This document shows, in pieces, positions 49,201-57,492 of a DNA stretch of 64,000 nucleotides. The stretch is from Candidatus Competibacteraceae bacterium (GTDB taxonomy: Bacteria; Pseudomonadota; Gammaproteobacteria; Competibacterales; Competibacteraceae). Positions within the stretch are counted from its first letter, which is position 1, and each line of letters begins with the position of its first letter. Position numbers and translations under genes: made by a program. The stretch covers positions 620,001 to 684,000 of the forward strand of contig JADJPA010000001.1 of the NCBI GenBank assembly GCA_016713505.1. Direction: 5' to 3'. Under the pieces are notes generated by a model that had not been told where the DNA came from, did not search any database, and worked only from the letters and a program-made list of their open reading frames with translations.

Positions 49201-49403
49201 CGATCATTTTGACGGCGGCGGCGGCGGTGCTGGCGATGGTGCCGCTGTCGCGCAATGTCTTCTTCGGGCCGATGGCGGTGGCGATCATGGGCGGGCTGAT
49301 CGTGGCGACGTTGCTGACGCTGCTGTTCTTGCCCGCCCTGTATGCGGCGTGGTACCGGGTGCGGCCGGTAGAGACCGTTTCGACCGCTCCGGTACCCGCC
49401 TGA
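46254..49403 (+). CDS. RND efflux transporter (AcrB superfamily)
   Basis: 1049 residues from GTG 46254. It begins LSAWAIRHRVLVGFFIAAVA and has GYQRLGQADDPPFTFKIMVV, the pattern of the VexF/OqxB-like branch that starts with a short DDPPF motif. Helix 4 carries LILALGLLVDDAIIAVEMMW with the proton-relay Asp pair. Two large periplasmic domains and twelve helices are present, ending LLFLPALYAAWYRV. It pumps hydrophobic or amphiphilic compounds with the adaptor encoded just upstream; an outer-membrane channel must come from elsewhere. No regulator is adjacent. Confidence 0.92.
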   Translation: MTGLNLSAWAIRHRVLVGFFIAAVALMGVYGYQRLGQADDPPFTFKIMVVRALWPGATALEVEQQITDRIEKKLQEAPEVDRLVSYSRPGESVVLFVAKDSAPASAIPNVFYQVRKKIGDIRHTFPATMLGPFFNDEFGDVYGDIYALVSDELSYAELKDYADRIRDQLLRVKQVAKVDLFGEQDEKIYIEIANAKLATLGLDFNGVLQALARQNTVAGAGFFETASDRIYLRPSGAFGTVEDVRETVIRAGGREFRIGDIAEVRRGYVEPPAPQVRYGGQRAIAIGVVMTLGGDIIQLGQNLQAEIERLQGQLPLGVELREVSSQPEVVRRSIGNFVKALAEAVLIVLAVTFFSLGLRTGMVVALSIPLVLAATFLLMWWFNIGLHKISLGSLILALGLLVDDAIIAVEMMWVKMEEGWERARAAAFAYTSTAGPMLSGTLVTVAGFLPIATARSATGEYTMSIFQVNAIALLLSWLAAVVVIPWLGYQVLPDPRAPHKLRWVTRWVRRARHQPVEAVVAGVHSEYEVYHTPFYRRFRRVVERCVRRRWLVIAITLALFAAAIVGFGKVQQQFFPTSTRLELMVDLRLPEGSSLRAVEAEVRRLEGILQKESGIANFVAYVGWGAPRYYLGLDQQLPAANQAQFVILTDSAEAREALRTRLIQLFEADFPGLRANITRVESGPPVGFPVQFRISGQDLPALRALANEVAEVMRGNPHLTNVQFDWDEQSKSVGIEIDQHKTRLLGLNSQDVAQVLNTALNGLAVTAYRERDKTIEVILRADSPSRTQLALLGELTVPAASGKSVPLAQIARLRYDFEPGVIWRRNRLPTITVRANVYEEIQPATVTAQIEPLLAPVRAKLPEGFRLETGGTVEESAKGQGPVMAGMPLFVLVVLTILMIQLQNLSRVVMVLLTAPLGLIGVTLFLLLFDQPFGFVAMLGTIALFGMIMRNSVILVDQIRQDIAAGRSEWEAIIESTVRRFRPIILTAAAAVLAMVPLSRNVFFGPMAVAIMGGLIVATLLTLLFLPALYAAWYRVRPVETVSTAPVPA

Positions 49404-49445
49404 GGCGTTTGCCAAGTCCGCTCTTCCCAACAGGCGATTTCACTC

Positions 49446-50591
49446 ATGCCGGCGCTGACTGCTCGAATTGAATTGCCATCACCCGCTCCCGGCACCCAAA
49501 GGACGCTGCTGGTCCATCGTTACGGTGCATCCGGCGCGCGACCCAAGGCGTATTTTCAGGCCGCCCTCCACGCCGACGAGATTCCGGGGTTGCTAGTGGC
49601 GCACCATCTGTTGCAAGGATTGGAACAGGCCCAGGCGGAAGGCCGGCTGATCGGTGAGATTGTGGTGGTGCCGGTCGCCAATCCCATCGGACTGGGACAG
49701 CATCTGAACGGCCGGCTGTTGGGGCGGTTCGATTTCGAGAGTACCGGCAACTTCAACCGCGGCTTTCCTGATTTGGCGGCGGTTGCGGTCGAGCGGTTGC
49801 GCGGCTGTCTGAGCGCCGATCCGGCGGTGAATGTAAACCGCATTCGAGAGACCTTGCGGGCCGTGCTGGCGGAGCAACAGCCGACGCGAGAGACGGCCGC
49901 GCTCAAACTGGCGCTGCTTAAGTTGGCTGTCGATGCCGATTATGTGTTCGATTTGCACTGTGACAGCGAATCTCTGTTGCATTTGTACACCTCCCGCTGG
50001 CATTCGGATGTGGCGCGAATCCTGGGCGCGGAACTGGGCGCGGCGGCGATTCTGCTGGAAGACGAACCGGGCGGCAGTCCCTTCGATGAAGCGTGCGCCG
50101 GACCGTGGTGGAAGCTGCGGGCGGCGCTGGCGGAGCAGGGGCCGATTCCGCTGGCTTGCTTCGCGACCACGGTCGAATTGCGCGGTCAGGCGGACGTGCG
50201 GGACGACTGTGCCGCCGCCGACGCGGCGGCGTTGCTGCGGTTCCTGCAACGGCGCGGCGCCATCGCCGGCGAGCCAGGGCCGTTGCCGGAACCGCGCTGC
50301 GAGCCGACGCCGTTGGAAGGGGTCGATGTGTTGATTGCGCCGGCGGCCGGGGTATTGGTTTATCGAAAGTCGTTGGGAGAATCCGTCAAGACGGGCGCTG
50401 TGGTGGCGGAGGTGGTCGATCCGTTGGGGGGGCCGTTGGATGCGGCCCGCTCGGAGGTCCGCGCCGGGACTGACGGCCTTCTATTTGCCCGCATGAGCGA
50501 GCGTTTGGTGCGACCGGGGCAGAAGTTTTGCAAGCTGGCCGGCCGGGAGCCGCTGGACTACCGACAGGCTGGTAAGCTGCTGGAGGATTGA
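49446..50591 (+). CDS. Succinylglutamate desuccinylase / aspartoacylase-family zinc hydrolase
   Basis: 381 residues. The zinc site of the family is visible as ALHADEIPG (His and Glu) and DYVFDLHCDSE (His). NFNRGFPDL gives the substrate-binding Asn-Arg. The C-terminal third (GVDVLIAPAAGVLVYRKSLG, TGAVVAEVVDPLGG) is a biotinyl-lipoyl-like beta domain common in this group. Some relatives deacylate N-acyl amino acids; others are linked to peptide or glutamate tailoring. Substrate is unknown. It follows the RND pump after 42 bp and could be co-transcribed. Confidence 0.85.
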   Translation: MPALTARIELPSPAPGTQRTLLVHRYGASGARPKAYFQAALHADEIPGLLVAHHLLQGLEQAQAEGRLIGEIVVVPVANPIGLGQHLNGRLLGRFDFESTGNFNRGFPDLAAVAVERLRGCLSADPAVNVNRIRETLRAVLAEQQPTRETAALKLALLKLAVDADYVFDLHCDSESLLHLYTSRWHSDVARILGAELGAAAILLEDEPGGSPFDEACAGPWWKLRAALAEQGPIPLACFATTVELRGQADVRDDCAAADAAALLRFLQRRGAIAGEPGPLPEPRCEPTPLEGVDVLIAPAAGVLVYRKSLGESVKTGAVVAEVVDPLGGPLDAARSEVRAGTDGLLFARMSERLVRPGQKFCKLAGREPLDYRQAGKLLED

Positions 50592-50680
50592 ACGCGGAGC
50601 GAACGAAGTCGTCGCTGCTGTTTGTCATTGAAATTTATTATCATCGGTCCTGTCTCTAAAACAACTATAGGTAAATGACG

Positions 50681-50923
50681 ATGAGTTTGATCGGGTTTTT
50701 GTTGATCGGTCTGGTGGCGGGCTGGCTGGCGTCGACCTTCATGCGCGGCGGCAGCCTGGGTTTGGTCGGCAATCTGGCGATCGGCGTGGTGGGTGCCTTT
50801 ATCGGTGGGTTTCTATTTCGGCTGCTAGGTCTCGCCGCCGTAGGCACGATCGGCCAACTCATTACCGCCACGGTCGGCGCCGTGGTGCTGTTGTATTTAG
50901 TACGGTTATTCAAGCAAGCCTAA
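50681..50923 (+). CDS. GlsB/YeaQ/YmgE-type small membrane protein
   Basis: 80 residues with three hydrophobic helices (LIGFLLIGLVAGWLAS, GLVGNLAIGVVGAFIGGFLF, LITATVGAVVLLYLVRLF). The GWLAS..RGGSLGLVGNLxIGxxGAxxGG pattern is characteristic of the transglycosylase-associated / YeaQ family, often induced by stress. ATG 50681 is 9 nt after TAGG; an ATG at 50675 is equally open. The AT-rich 50620-50670 stretch is a likely promoter region. Confidence 0.85.
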   Translation: MSLIGFLLIGLVAGWLASTFMRGGSLGLVGNLAIGVVGAFIGGFLFRLLGLAAVGTIGQLITATVGAVVLLYLVRLFKQA

Positions 50924-50950
50924 GAACTCCAACTCGAAGTTTTACCGGCA

Positions 50951-52549
50951 ATGGATGCGCTTTGGCTGGCGCTTGCTTTTCTGTTGGGCCTGCTGGTCCG
51001 GCATTTGGGGTTGCCGGCGCTGGTCGGCTATCTGGCGGCCGGGTTTGTACTGAACGCCTCGGGCCAGCAGAGCAGTGAATTACTCGATCGCATCGCCCAT
51101 GCCGGCGTGTTGTTGCTGCTGTTTGGCGTCGGGCTCAAGCTGCGCTTGAAAAGCCTGATCCGCCCGGATGTTTGGGGCGGTGGCGGGTTGCACCTGCTCG
51201 TTATCACCCTATTGCTGGGCGCGGGGCTGTGGGTGGGGACCGCTTTGCCGTTGGGGCTGGCGCTGTTGCTGGGGGCCACGTTGGGTTTTTCCAGCACGGT
51301 GCTGGCCGCCAAGGCATTGGAGGAAAAGGCCGAGCTACGGGCCTTTCACGGCCGGCTGGCCATCGGCATCTTGATCATTCAGGATTTGGTGGCCTTGGCG
51401 TTGATGGCGCTGGCGGGCGCGGCGACGCCGACGCCGCGGGCTTTGCTGGCGTTGGGGTTGCCCTTGTTGCAGCCCGCCATCAAAAAGGTGCTGGACTGGA
51501 GCGGCCACGATGAATTGCAGGTCCTATACGGCTTAGCGTTGGCGCTGGTGATCGGCGGGCTGGGTTTCGAGTGGCTCGGGCTGAGTTCGGAGCTGGGGGC
51601 GCTACTGCTGGGCGTGATGCTGGCCGGCCACCCCCGCGCCATGGAATTATCCCGGTCGCTATGGTCGCTCAAGGAGGTGTTGCTGGTCGGGTTTTTCCTG
51701 CAAATTGGCCTGCTCGGTTGGCCGAGCCCGGCTATCGTGGGCGGTGCGGTACTGTTGACCCTGCTTTTGCCGCTCAAGGTGATGCTGTTGTTTTTCATTT
51801 TGATCGGCTTTCGGCTGCGCGCCCGCACCGCGTTTCTGACCGCGCTGGCGCTGGCCAGCTACAGCGAGTTTGCCCTGATCGTGGTCAAGTTCATGGTCGG
51901 CAACGGCCAGTTGGGCGCGGATTGGTTAGTGTTGCTGGCGTTGACCGTGGCGCTGTCCTTTGTGGTGGGCGCGCCGCTGAATCGCTTTGCCCACGATCTG
52001 TACGAGCGCTTGGAAACGTGGCTGGCCCGCTTCGAGCGGTCGGAACGGCATCCCGACGAACAGCCGGTCTCCTTGGGTAAGACGCAAATCCTGATCCTGG
52101 GAATGGGCCATGCGGGTACCGCGGCTTACGATTTCCTCAAAAAGCGCCAAAACGTTTCCGGAAGCCATAAGGTGCGGCTGGTGTCGGGCATCGATTCGGA
52201 TTTGGTCAAGGTCGAGCGGCACATTCATGACGGTCGGCGGGTGGTGTATGCCGATGCCGAAGATCCCGGCTTCTGGCATCGCTTGCATCTGGATGGACTC
52301 AAGGCGGTGATTCTGGCCATGCCGGACCGGGAAGCGAAGCGCATCGCCACCGAGCAACTGCGACGGCACGGCTTCAAGGGCTTGATCGGGGCGATCAGCA
52401 GTTACCCCGAAGAGGAAAAGGCTCTGAAAGCGGCGGGCGCGGATATGACGTTCCTGGCCTTCAACGAGGTCGGCGTCGGCTTGGCCGAACACGTCTGGGA
52501 GGCGCTGGAAAAACGCGCTCGCCCGCGGACTGAAAATCCTTCGGTTTGA
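50951..52549 (+). CDS. KefC/YbaL-type cation:proton antiporter with TrkA-N domain
   Basis: 532 residues. About twelve helices make the monovalent cation:proton antiporter-2 domain (ALAFLLGLLVRHLGLPALVGY, LLLLFGVGLKLRLKSL, TLGFSSTVLAAKALEEKAE). Residues from about 370 are a cytoplasmic TrkA-N domain with the nucleotide loop ILILGMGHAGTAAYDFL and a conserved Asp after it (SGIDSD). It probably exports K+ in exchange for protons under nucleotide or glutathione-adduct control. No KefF-type ancillary gene is adjacent. Confidence 0.9.
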   Translation: MDALWLALAFLLGLLVRHLGLPALVGYLAAGFVLNASGQQSSELLDRIAHAGVLLLLFGVGLKLRLKSLIRPDVWGGGGLHLLVITLLLGAGLWVGTALPLGLALLLGATLGFSSTVLAAKALEEKAELRAFHGRLAIGILIIQDLVALALMALAGAATPTPRALLALGLPLLQPAIKKVLDWSGHDELQVLYGLALALVIGGLGFEWLGLSSELGALLLGVMLAGHPRAMELSRSLWSLKEVLLVGFFLQIGLLGWPSPAIVGGAVLLTLLLPLKVMLLFFILIGFRLRARTAFLTALALASYSEFALIVVKFMVGNGQLGADWLVLLALTVALSFVVGAPLNRFAHDLYERLETWLARFERSERHPDEQPVSLGKTQILILGMGHAGTAAYDFLKKRQNVSGSHKVRLVSGIDSDLVKVERHIHDGRRVVYADAEDPGFWHRLHLDGLKAVILAMPDREAKRIATEQLRRHGFKGLIGAISSYPEEEKALKAAGADMTFLAFNEVGVGLAEHVWEALEKRARPRTENPSV

Positions 52550-52595
52550 TACCGAACCGCCCCGCGGTACGGTCAGGGCATTTGTCGTGGAAAGC

Positions 52596-53768
52596 TTAGT
52601 GGCTAAAAGCGGCGATGCCCGTTTGCGCCCGCCCGAGAATGAGGGCGTGGATGTCGTGAGTGCCCTCATAGGTGTTCACCACTTCCAGATTGACCAGATG
52701 GCGGATGACGCCGTATTCGTCGGAGATGCCGTTGCCGCCCAGCATGTCGCGGGCCAGGCGGGCGATCTCCAGCGCCTTGCCGCAACTGTTGCGTTTCAGG
52801 AGCGAGGTGATCTCGACCGCCGCCGTGCCTTCGTCCTTCATCCGGCCCAGCCGCAGACAGCCTTGCAGGCCCAGAGTGATTTCGGTTTGCATGTCGGCCA
52901 GTTTTTTCTGGATCAACTGGTTGGCGGCGAGCGGCCGGCCGAACTGCCGGCGATCCAGCACGTATTGCCGGGCGCGGTGCCAGCAGTCCTCGGCCGCCCC
53001 CAGCGCGCCCCAGGCGATGCCGTAGCGGGCGGAGTCGAGGCAGGTGAAGGGACCTTTCAGGCCGCTGACATCCGGGAATTCGTTCTCGGCGGGGACGAAT
53101 ACCTCATCCATGACGATTTCGCCGGTGACGGAGGCGCGCAGGCCGACCTTGCCGTAGATGACCGGCGTGCTGAGGCCCTTCATGCCCTTGTCGAGGATGA
53201 AGCCGCGAATCTGGCCGGCGTCGTTCTTGGCCCAGACCACGAACGTATCGGCGATGGGACTGTTGGAAATCCAGGTCTTGGCGCCGGATAACTGGTAGCC
53301 GCCGGGGGCGGCTTTGGCGCGGGTGATCATCGAACCGGGATCGGAGCCGTGGTTGGGTTCGGTCAGGCCGAAGCAGCCGATCCGTTCGCCGGTGGCCAGC
53401 TTGGGCAGGTACTTCTGCTTTTGGGGTTCAGTGCCGAAGGTGTAGATGGGCATCATGACCAGCGAGGATTGCACGCTCATCATCGAGCGGTAGCCGGAAT
53501 CGACCCGCTCCACTTCGCGGGCGATCAGGCCGTAGCTGACATGGTTCAGACCGGCGCCGCCGTACTCGCCGGGGATGGTCGGGCCGAGCAGGCCCAGCTC
53601 GCCCATCTCGCGGAAGATGTTTGGGTCGGTGCTTTCGTGGCGAAAAGCTTGCTGGACGCGCGGAGCCAGCCTTTCCTGGCAGTAAGCGTGCGCGGCGTCG
53701 CGCACCATCCGTTCCCCTGCGGTGAGTTGCTGATCCAGCAACAGCGGATCGTCCCATTGAAAATTCAT
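52596..53768 (-). CDS. gcdH: Glutaryl-CoA dehydrogenase
   Basis: 390 residues. Acyl-CoA dehydrogenase signatures: GLTEPNHGSDPGSM, WISNSPIADTFVVWAK, RQFGRPLAANQLIQKKLADM, and the catalytic Glu in NTYEGTHDIHALILGR. The FQWDDPLLLDQQLT start and the SVQSSLVMMPIYTFG segment are specific to GcdH. The enzyme oxidises and decarboxylates glutaryl-CoA to crotonyl-CoA in lysine/tryptophan and aromatic degradation. GGGGAA lies before the ATG. It is divergent from msrB across 265 bp, which shows no gene and must hold both promoters. Confidence 0.95.
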   Translation of the reverse strand: MNFQWDDPLLLDQQLTAGERMVRDAAHAYCQERLAPRVQQAFRHESTDPNIFREMGELGLLGPTIPGEYGGAGLNHVSYGLIAREVERVDSGYRSMMSVQSSLVMMPIYTFGTEPQKQKYLPKLATGERIGCFGLTEPNHGSDPGSMITRAKAAPGGYQLSGAKTWISNSPIADTFVVWAKNDAGQIRGFILDKGMKGLSTPVIYGKVGLRASVTGEIVMDEVFVPAENEFPDVSGLKGPFTCLDSARYGIAWGALGAAEDCWHRARQYVLDRRQFGRPLAANQLIQKKLADMQTEITLGLQGCLRLGRMKDEGTAAVEITSLLKRNSCGKALEIARLARDMLGGNGISDEYGVIRHLVNLEVVNTYEGTHDIHALILGRAQTGIAAFSH

Positions 53769-54033
53769 GATCGTTCCCCTTTCTCAAGTGGCCGTGCTTC
53801 GGTCTTAGGGTTGGTAAAATTCCGGTTTAAGAAGATGATGGTCTAGCCAATCGAGCTACAATTAACCCGGCAGTACTTCCCTAAACGGCTGGAAATCGTC
53901 GGACACAGGCCGCAAACGCGCGGTTGCGAACTCCAGAAATTCACGCTGAGAGAAATGGCTAAAGCGTTTGGCGATGCCTCTTAAACGCAGGCCGGTGCAG
54001 AAGCTGCCTCTTGAAACGGTGTTAGGAAGGTTT

Positions 54034-54447
54034 ATGAGCGAAAAAATCAGCAAGACCGAGGCCGAATGGCGCGCCCAACTGAGCGCCGAGCAGTTTGCCA
54101 TTTGCCGCCAAAAAGGCACGGAACGCGCGTTTACCGGCGAATATCACGACTGTCACGAACCGGGCGTTTACCGCTGCGCCTGTTGCGGCAAAGCCCTGTT
54201 CGATTCCGAGACCAAGTTCGATTCCGGCAGCGGCTGGCCCAGCTTCTGGGAGCCGGTCCAGCCGGCCAGCGTGGCCACCGCCGAGGATCGCAGCCTGTTC
54301 ATGCGCCGCACCGAGGTGTTGTGCGCGGATTGCGGCGCGCATTTAGGCCACGTTTTCGACGACGGTCCGCGACCGACCGGCCTGCGCTATTGCATCAATT
54401 CGGCGGCTCTGAAGCTGGATAAGGCGCGTAAGCCTGATTCAGCTTGA
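54034..54447 (+). CDS. msrB: Peptide-methionine (R)-S-oxide reductase
   Basis: 137 residues from ATG 54034 (AGGAAGG just upstream); the open frame extends 22 codons further. Zinc ligands are CACCGK and CADCG; the catalytic Cys is in RYCINSAAL (Cys, not Sec). GEYHDCHEPGVYRC, SGSGWPSFW and HLGHVFDDGP are all present. It repairs methionine-R-sulfoxide in proteins. Its 3' end overlaps the convergent mepA by 53 bp. Confidence 0.96.
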   Translation: MSEKISKTEAEWRAQLSAEQFAICRQKGTERAFTGEYHDCHEPGVYRCACCGKALFDSETKFDSGSGWPSFWEPVQPASVATAEDRSLFMRRTEVLCADCGAHLGHVFDDGPRPTGLRYCINSAALKLDKARKPDSA

Positions 54448-55315
54448 CCGAATCTTGCTGTCGCCACGCCGTTTGACTGTTCAGCACCGAATAGCAAGCG
54501 ACGGGTAAATTTTCCGTGGATGGCGGCCTGGGTTTCTTGCGCGGCTTGGGATGAAGGGTCGCCTGTACGATATCCCGGACCCAATTGTTCAGGTCGGGAT
54601 CGCAGCCGTCGCCGGGCGGGAACGGTTTCTGCGACTGGCATTGGCCAGAATCGGGGGGACAGGCCAGCCGGACGTGAAAATGCGCGTCGTGCCCCCACCA
54701 GGGCCGTACTTTGCTCAGCCAGCGTCGGTCGGTTTCGCTGTCGCACAAGGCCTTTTTGATGATGGCGTTGACGAAAATGCGGTCGACTTCGGGCGCTAGC
54801 GCCGCCTGTTTCAAGGTGTCCCGATAGCGCGGCGACCAGTTGGCATAATTAAGGGTGCCTTCAGTGGCGACGATCATCGACGGAGCCCCGAAGGCTTCGA
54901 TGTCCTGGCGGTTGAGCACGCGGTCGCGCGGCGGTTGCATGAACCAAATGTCGGCGTCCAGTCCGACTTGATGGCTGACATGACCGCCGGGCATCGGGCC
55001 GCCGCGAGGTTGCGCCAAGTCGCCCACCAGCAAGCGGCCGCCTTGCGCCCCGGCGTAACGGCCCAGCCGCTCCACAAACCGGATCAGCAGCGGATGGCCG
55101 TAGTAGCGGTTGCGGCTGACGCGCATGGCTTGATAGCCGTCGCCCACCAGCGGCAGCGTCGCCGCGCCGACGATGCAGCCGCTGCTGGTGGAACCGATGC
55201 TTTCCGGCCGTCCCGTCAAGGGATAAGCGACATTACTCCAGCCGTTGCCGGCACGGGCTGGCATCGAGGCCAGCAATAGTAGTGACACCGCCAGACTGAA
55301 CCGAACTTTCATCAA
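54395..55315 (-). CDS. mepA: Penicillin-insensitive murein endopeptidase
   Basis: 306 residues with a signal peptide (FSLAVSLLLLASMPARA). Peptidase M74 motifs are GGHVSHQVGLDADIW (zinc His and Asp) and WWGHDAHFHVRLACP (His). SIGSTSSGCIVGAATLP and paired Cys match MepA. The enzyme cuts D-Ala-mDAP crosslinks in the periplasm. About the last 60 residues are a Pro/Lys-rich tail beyond the usual core. The final 53 bp overlap the end of msrB on the other strand. Confidence 0.94.
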   Translation of the reverse strand: MMKVRFSLAVSLLLLASMPARAGNGWSNVAYPLTGRPESIGSTSSGCIVGAATLPLVGDGYQAMRVSRNRYYGHPLLIRFVERLGRYAGAQGGRLLVGDLAQPRGGPMPGGHVSHQVGLDADIWFMQPPRDRVLNRQDIEAFGAPSMIVATEGTLNYANWSPRYRDTLKQAALAPEVDRIFVNAIIKKALCDSETDRRWLSKVRPWWGHDAHFHVRLACPPDSGQCQSQKPFPPGDGCDPDLNNWVRDIVQATLHPKPRKKPRPPSTENLPVACYSVLNSQTAWRQQDSVKLNQAYAPYPASEPPN

Positions 55316-55640
55316 ACACTCTCCCGCGCAAAATCGACTATGACAAGCTTAGCGAAAGAACGGCGGTTTTGGCAGGGCGACCGTAAGTGCCCGGTTTAAC
55401 CCATTTTGATCGGATCGGAAGGGCAGGATGGTCAGATCGGTCGCTTACCCCCGATGCGATCTGGGAAGGCATTCAAAAAATCCATGCCTTCGCCCTCGGC
55501 ATCGCCGCCGCCAAACAGACCTTCAGCCCTTCAGGCTAATTTGTGGGGGATCTGGCGCTCTCAAACGAGGGTCGTTTAACCTTTAGATCGAGAAGGGGAA
55601 AATAATCTTGGACAATACTGGGAGTCGCCATCGGTCGCGC
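55316..55640. other. Intergenic stretch beside the integron
   Basis: 325 bp between mepA and the integrase gene. A short plus-strand open stretch at about 55440-55540 reads PDAIWEGIQKIHAFALG and then stops; it looks like the tail of a lost gene that I cannot identify. No repeat or tRNA end marking the integron boundary is seen. Confidence 0.3.
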
Positions 55641-57203
55641 CTAGAAATCGAGCGGGCTTTTGGCTTCCTTCAGCGTGACGCTTCTGACGGTATGGGTATA
55701 AATCATCGTGGTGCGGACGTCGCTGTGCCCCAGCAACTCCTGGATCGTGCGAATGTCGTAGTTGGCTTGTAACAAATGGCTGGCGAAGCTATGACGAAAG
55801 GTGTGCGCGGAGGCGCGTTTGAGAATCCTGGAGCGGCGCACCGCGTCTTTGATGGCTTTTTGCACCCGCGTTTCGTGCAAATGAGCGCGCCGAAGATCGC
55901 CGCTGTCGGGCGCGCGAGTCAACGTCGTGGCCGGAAACAGCCACTGCCATCCAAGTTCCTTGGCGGCGCGCGGGTACTTCTCCCCTAGCGCGGCCGGCAA
56001 GAACGTCCCCGCGTAGCCGGCGGCCAAATCCGCTTCATGCACTCGCACCGCTTCGTCCAGTTGTGTTCTTAGCTCGACCACCAGCGCCTCTGGCAGTGGC
56101 ACCGTACGGTCTTTTTGACCTTTGCCGTCGTGCACGGTCAGCACCCGCATGGCAAAATTCAAGTCCTGCACGCGCAGCTTCAAGCACTCGAACAGGCGCA
56201 GGCCGCACCCGTACAGCAATTTCGCCACCAGCGCATACGGCATATCGAGCCGAGCGACGATGCGATCCACTTCCTCTCGCGACAGCACGGTGGGGATATA
56301 AGGCTTGCGTTTGGCTCTGACTACGCCTTCGACCTTTCCGAATTCCTTTTCAAGCACGTGTTTGAAGAGAAACAGCAGCGCATTGAACGCCTGGTTTTGG
56401 CTGGAGGCCGCGATCTTTCTGTGGGTCGCCAAAAAGCTCAAGAAACCCTTGACGTCCTCCATCGAAAGTGATCGTGGGTTTTTGCTGCGGGTGAAGGTCT
56501 GAAATTTTCGGGTCCAGATTTGATAGGCTTCCAAAGTCTTGGAGGAGTAATGCCGGACCTTGATCGCTGAAGACAGCCCATCGTAAACCCACATCCAGCA
56601 GGCTCCGGTCGAGTCAGATCCAACGGGATGCGCTGATTCCCTTCGCGAGCGCGCCGGGATGAATTTTGCGGGAAGGCTCGGCGCGCCGTCCGCCGTATCC
56701 GTTTCTTGCCGGGTAAAGCGGTGAACGGGTGCCGGTGGTGACGGGCGAGAAAACGGCACCGTTGCTCCTTCGGGTTGCCGGGCGGGGTCGGCTGACGAAG
56801 CTGCTGGGGTGGGATCTATCCCAATCCGAGGTTTTTCCGCTGGCCGGCGGTTGGGTTCGCCCTCCGCTGCGCCGGGTGCGGTGCGGCCGACCTCGCTCTT
56901 TTGCGGGGTCCCGATAGCCTGTGGCGAACGCGGTTTGACGGCGGACGGAGCAACCATTTGCCAATATAGCGATACCGCGTGCTCGGCTTGTTGGCGCAGG
57001 GGTTCCGGCTGGAGCTTGGCGCGCAATTTTTCCTGAAAAGCGGGCAAGCTCGGGCGAGCTGTTGGTGCGAAGCCATATTTATGACAAAAGTCCAAGTAAT
57101 AACGCAGCCACTTGTGATAGTGCGGCCTTTGTCCGGTCATGACGTTCCGGTGTGCCAACCACGCCTCGTAGCGATGGACGAGTTCCGAAGGGACGGCGAG
57201 CAT
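55641..57203 (-). CDS. intI: Integron integrase with a long N-terminal extension
   Basis: 520 residues against about 320-340 for usual IntI. The tyrosine-recombinase catalytic set is complete: Arg in YGCGLRLFECLKL, Lys in DGKGQKDRTVPL, H467 and R470 in SAHTFRHSFASHLL, H493 in ELLGHSDVRT, and Y502. The IntI-specific insert is seen as ALGEKYPRAAKELGWQWLFP. Residues 205-300 are the normal core-binding domain (YSSKTLEAYQIWTRKFQTF). Residues 1-80 look like a second, degenerate core-binding domain (YEAWLAHRNVMTGQRPHYHK), joined by a ~120-residue Pro/Arg-rich linker. It catalyses attI x attC and attC x attC recombination. Confidence 0.93.
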   Translation of the reverse strand: MLAVPSELVHRYEAWLAHRNVMTGQRPHYHKWLRYYLDFCHKYGFAPTARPSLPAFQEKLRAKLQPEPLRQQAEHAVSLYWQMVAPSAVKPRSPQAIGTPQKSEVGRTAPGAAEGEPNRRPAEKPRIGIDPTPAASSADPARQPEGATVPFSRPSPPAPVHRFTRQETDTADGAPSLPAKFIPARSRRESAHPVGSDSTGACWMWVYDGLSSAIKVRHYSSKTLEAYQIWTRKFQTFTRSKNPRSLSMEDVKGFLSFLATHRKIAASSQNQAFNALLFLFKHVLEKEFGKVEGVVRAKRKPYIPTVLSREEVDRIVARLDMPYALVAKLLYGCGLRLFECLKLRVQDLNFAMRVLTVHDGKGQKDRTVPLPEALVVELRTQLDEAVRVHEADLAAGYAGTFLPAALGEKYPRAAKELGWQWLFPATTLTRAPDSGDLRRAHLHETRVQKAIKDAVRRSRILKRASAHTFRHSFASHLLQANYDIRTIQELLGHSDVRTTMIYTHTVRSVTLKEAKSPLDF

Positions 57204-57269
57204 GGGGATATTTCCGGGGCAATGGCGCTGGTGTTGAAAGATAGACTGCTGATAAAGATTAGCAAGATC

Positions 57270-57336
57270 AATTGCTTCTTGTCAAAGAGAGTCGATTATG
57301 GTAGATAGACGGAAACTACATAATCATTAGTTGTCG
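57270..57336 (+). other. attI site and candidate cassette promoter
   Basis: The first cassette joins at G57330|TTGTCG, so attI is the AT-rich sequence just before it; its left limit is a guess. A weak sigma70-like pair, TTGTCA (57279-57284) and TAGATA (57302-57307) with 17-nt spacing, reads into the array and could serve as Pc. The -10 match is poor. No LexA-type palindrome was recognised before the integrase. Confidence 0.4.
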
Positions 57337-57483
57337 CGGACGCTTCGCGCCCGCGACAACGGGGCGGCGGATAAGCATCCGCGGCTTGCGCGGCGCGAAG
57401 CGCCGCACAACCACGCGGATCAAGCCGACTTCAGGCGAAAAAGCCTGCGGCTTTCTCGCCCTCGCGGCTTATCCGCCGCCCCG
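57331..57483 (+). repeat. attC-only mini-cassette, copy 1
   Basis: 153 bp between G|TT junctions. A 23-bp spacer is followed by a 136-bp attC (57354-57489 with the shared core). Inverse core CGACAAC (57354-57360) is the reverse complement of the opening GTTGTCG. The outer arms ACGGGGCGGCGGATAAGC and GCTTATCCGCCGCCCCGT are perfectly complementary. One frame (from TTG 57331) is open through all 51 codons, but nothing suggests it is a protein. Identical to copies 2 and 3. Confidence 0.85.
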
Positions 57484-57492
57484 TTAGCCGTC

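Noticed and set aside
57331..57492. In-frame extension of cassette A protein through the mini-cassette (Arg-rich)
   Set aside because: The same sequence recurs in three places as a recombination site, and ATG 57493 sits at the normal distance from a cassette edge.
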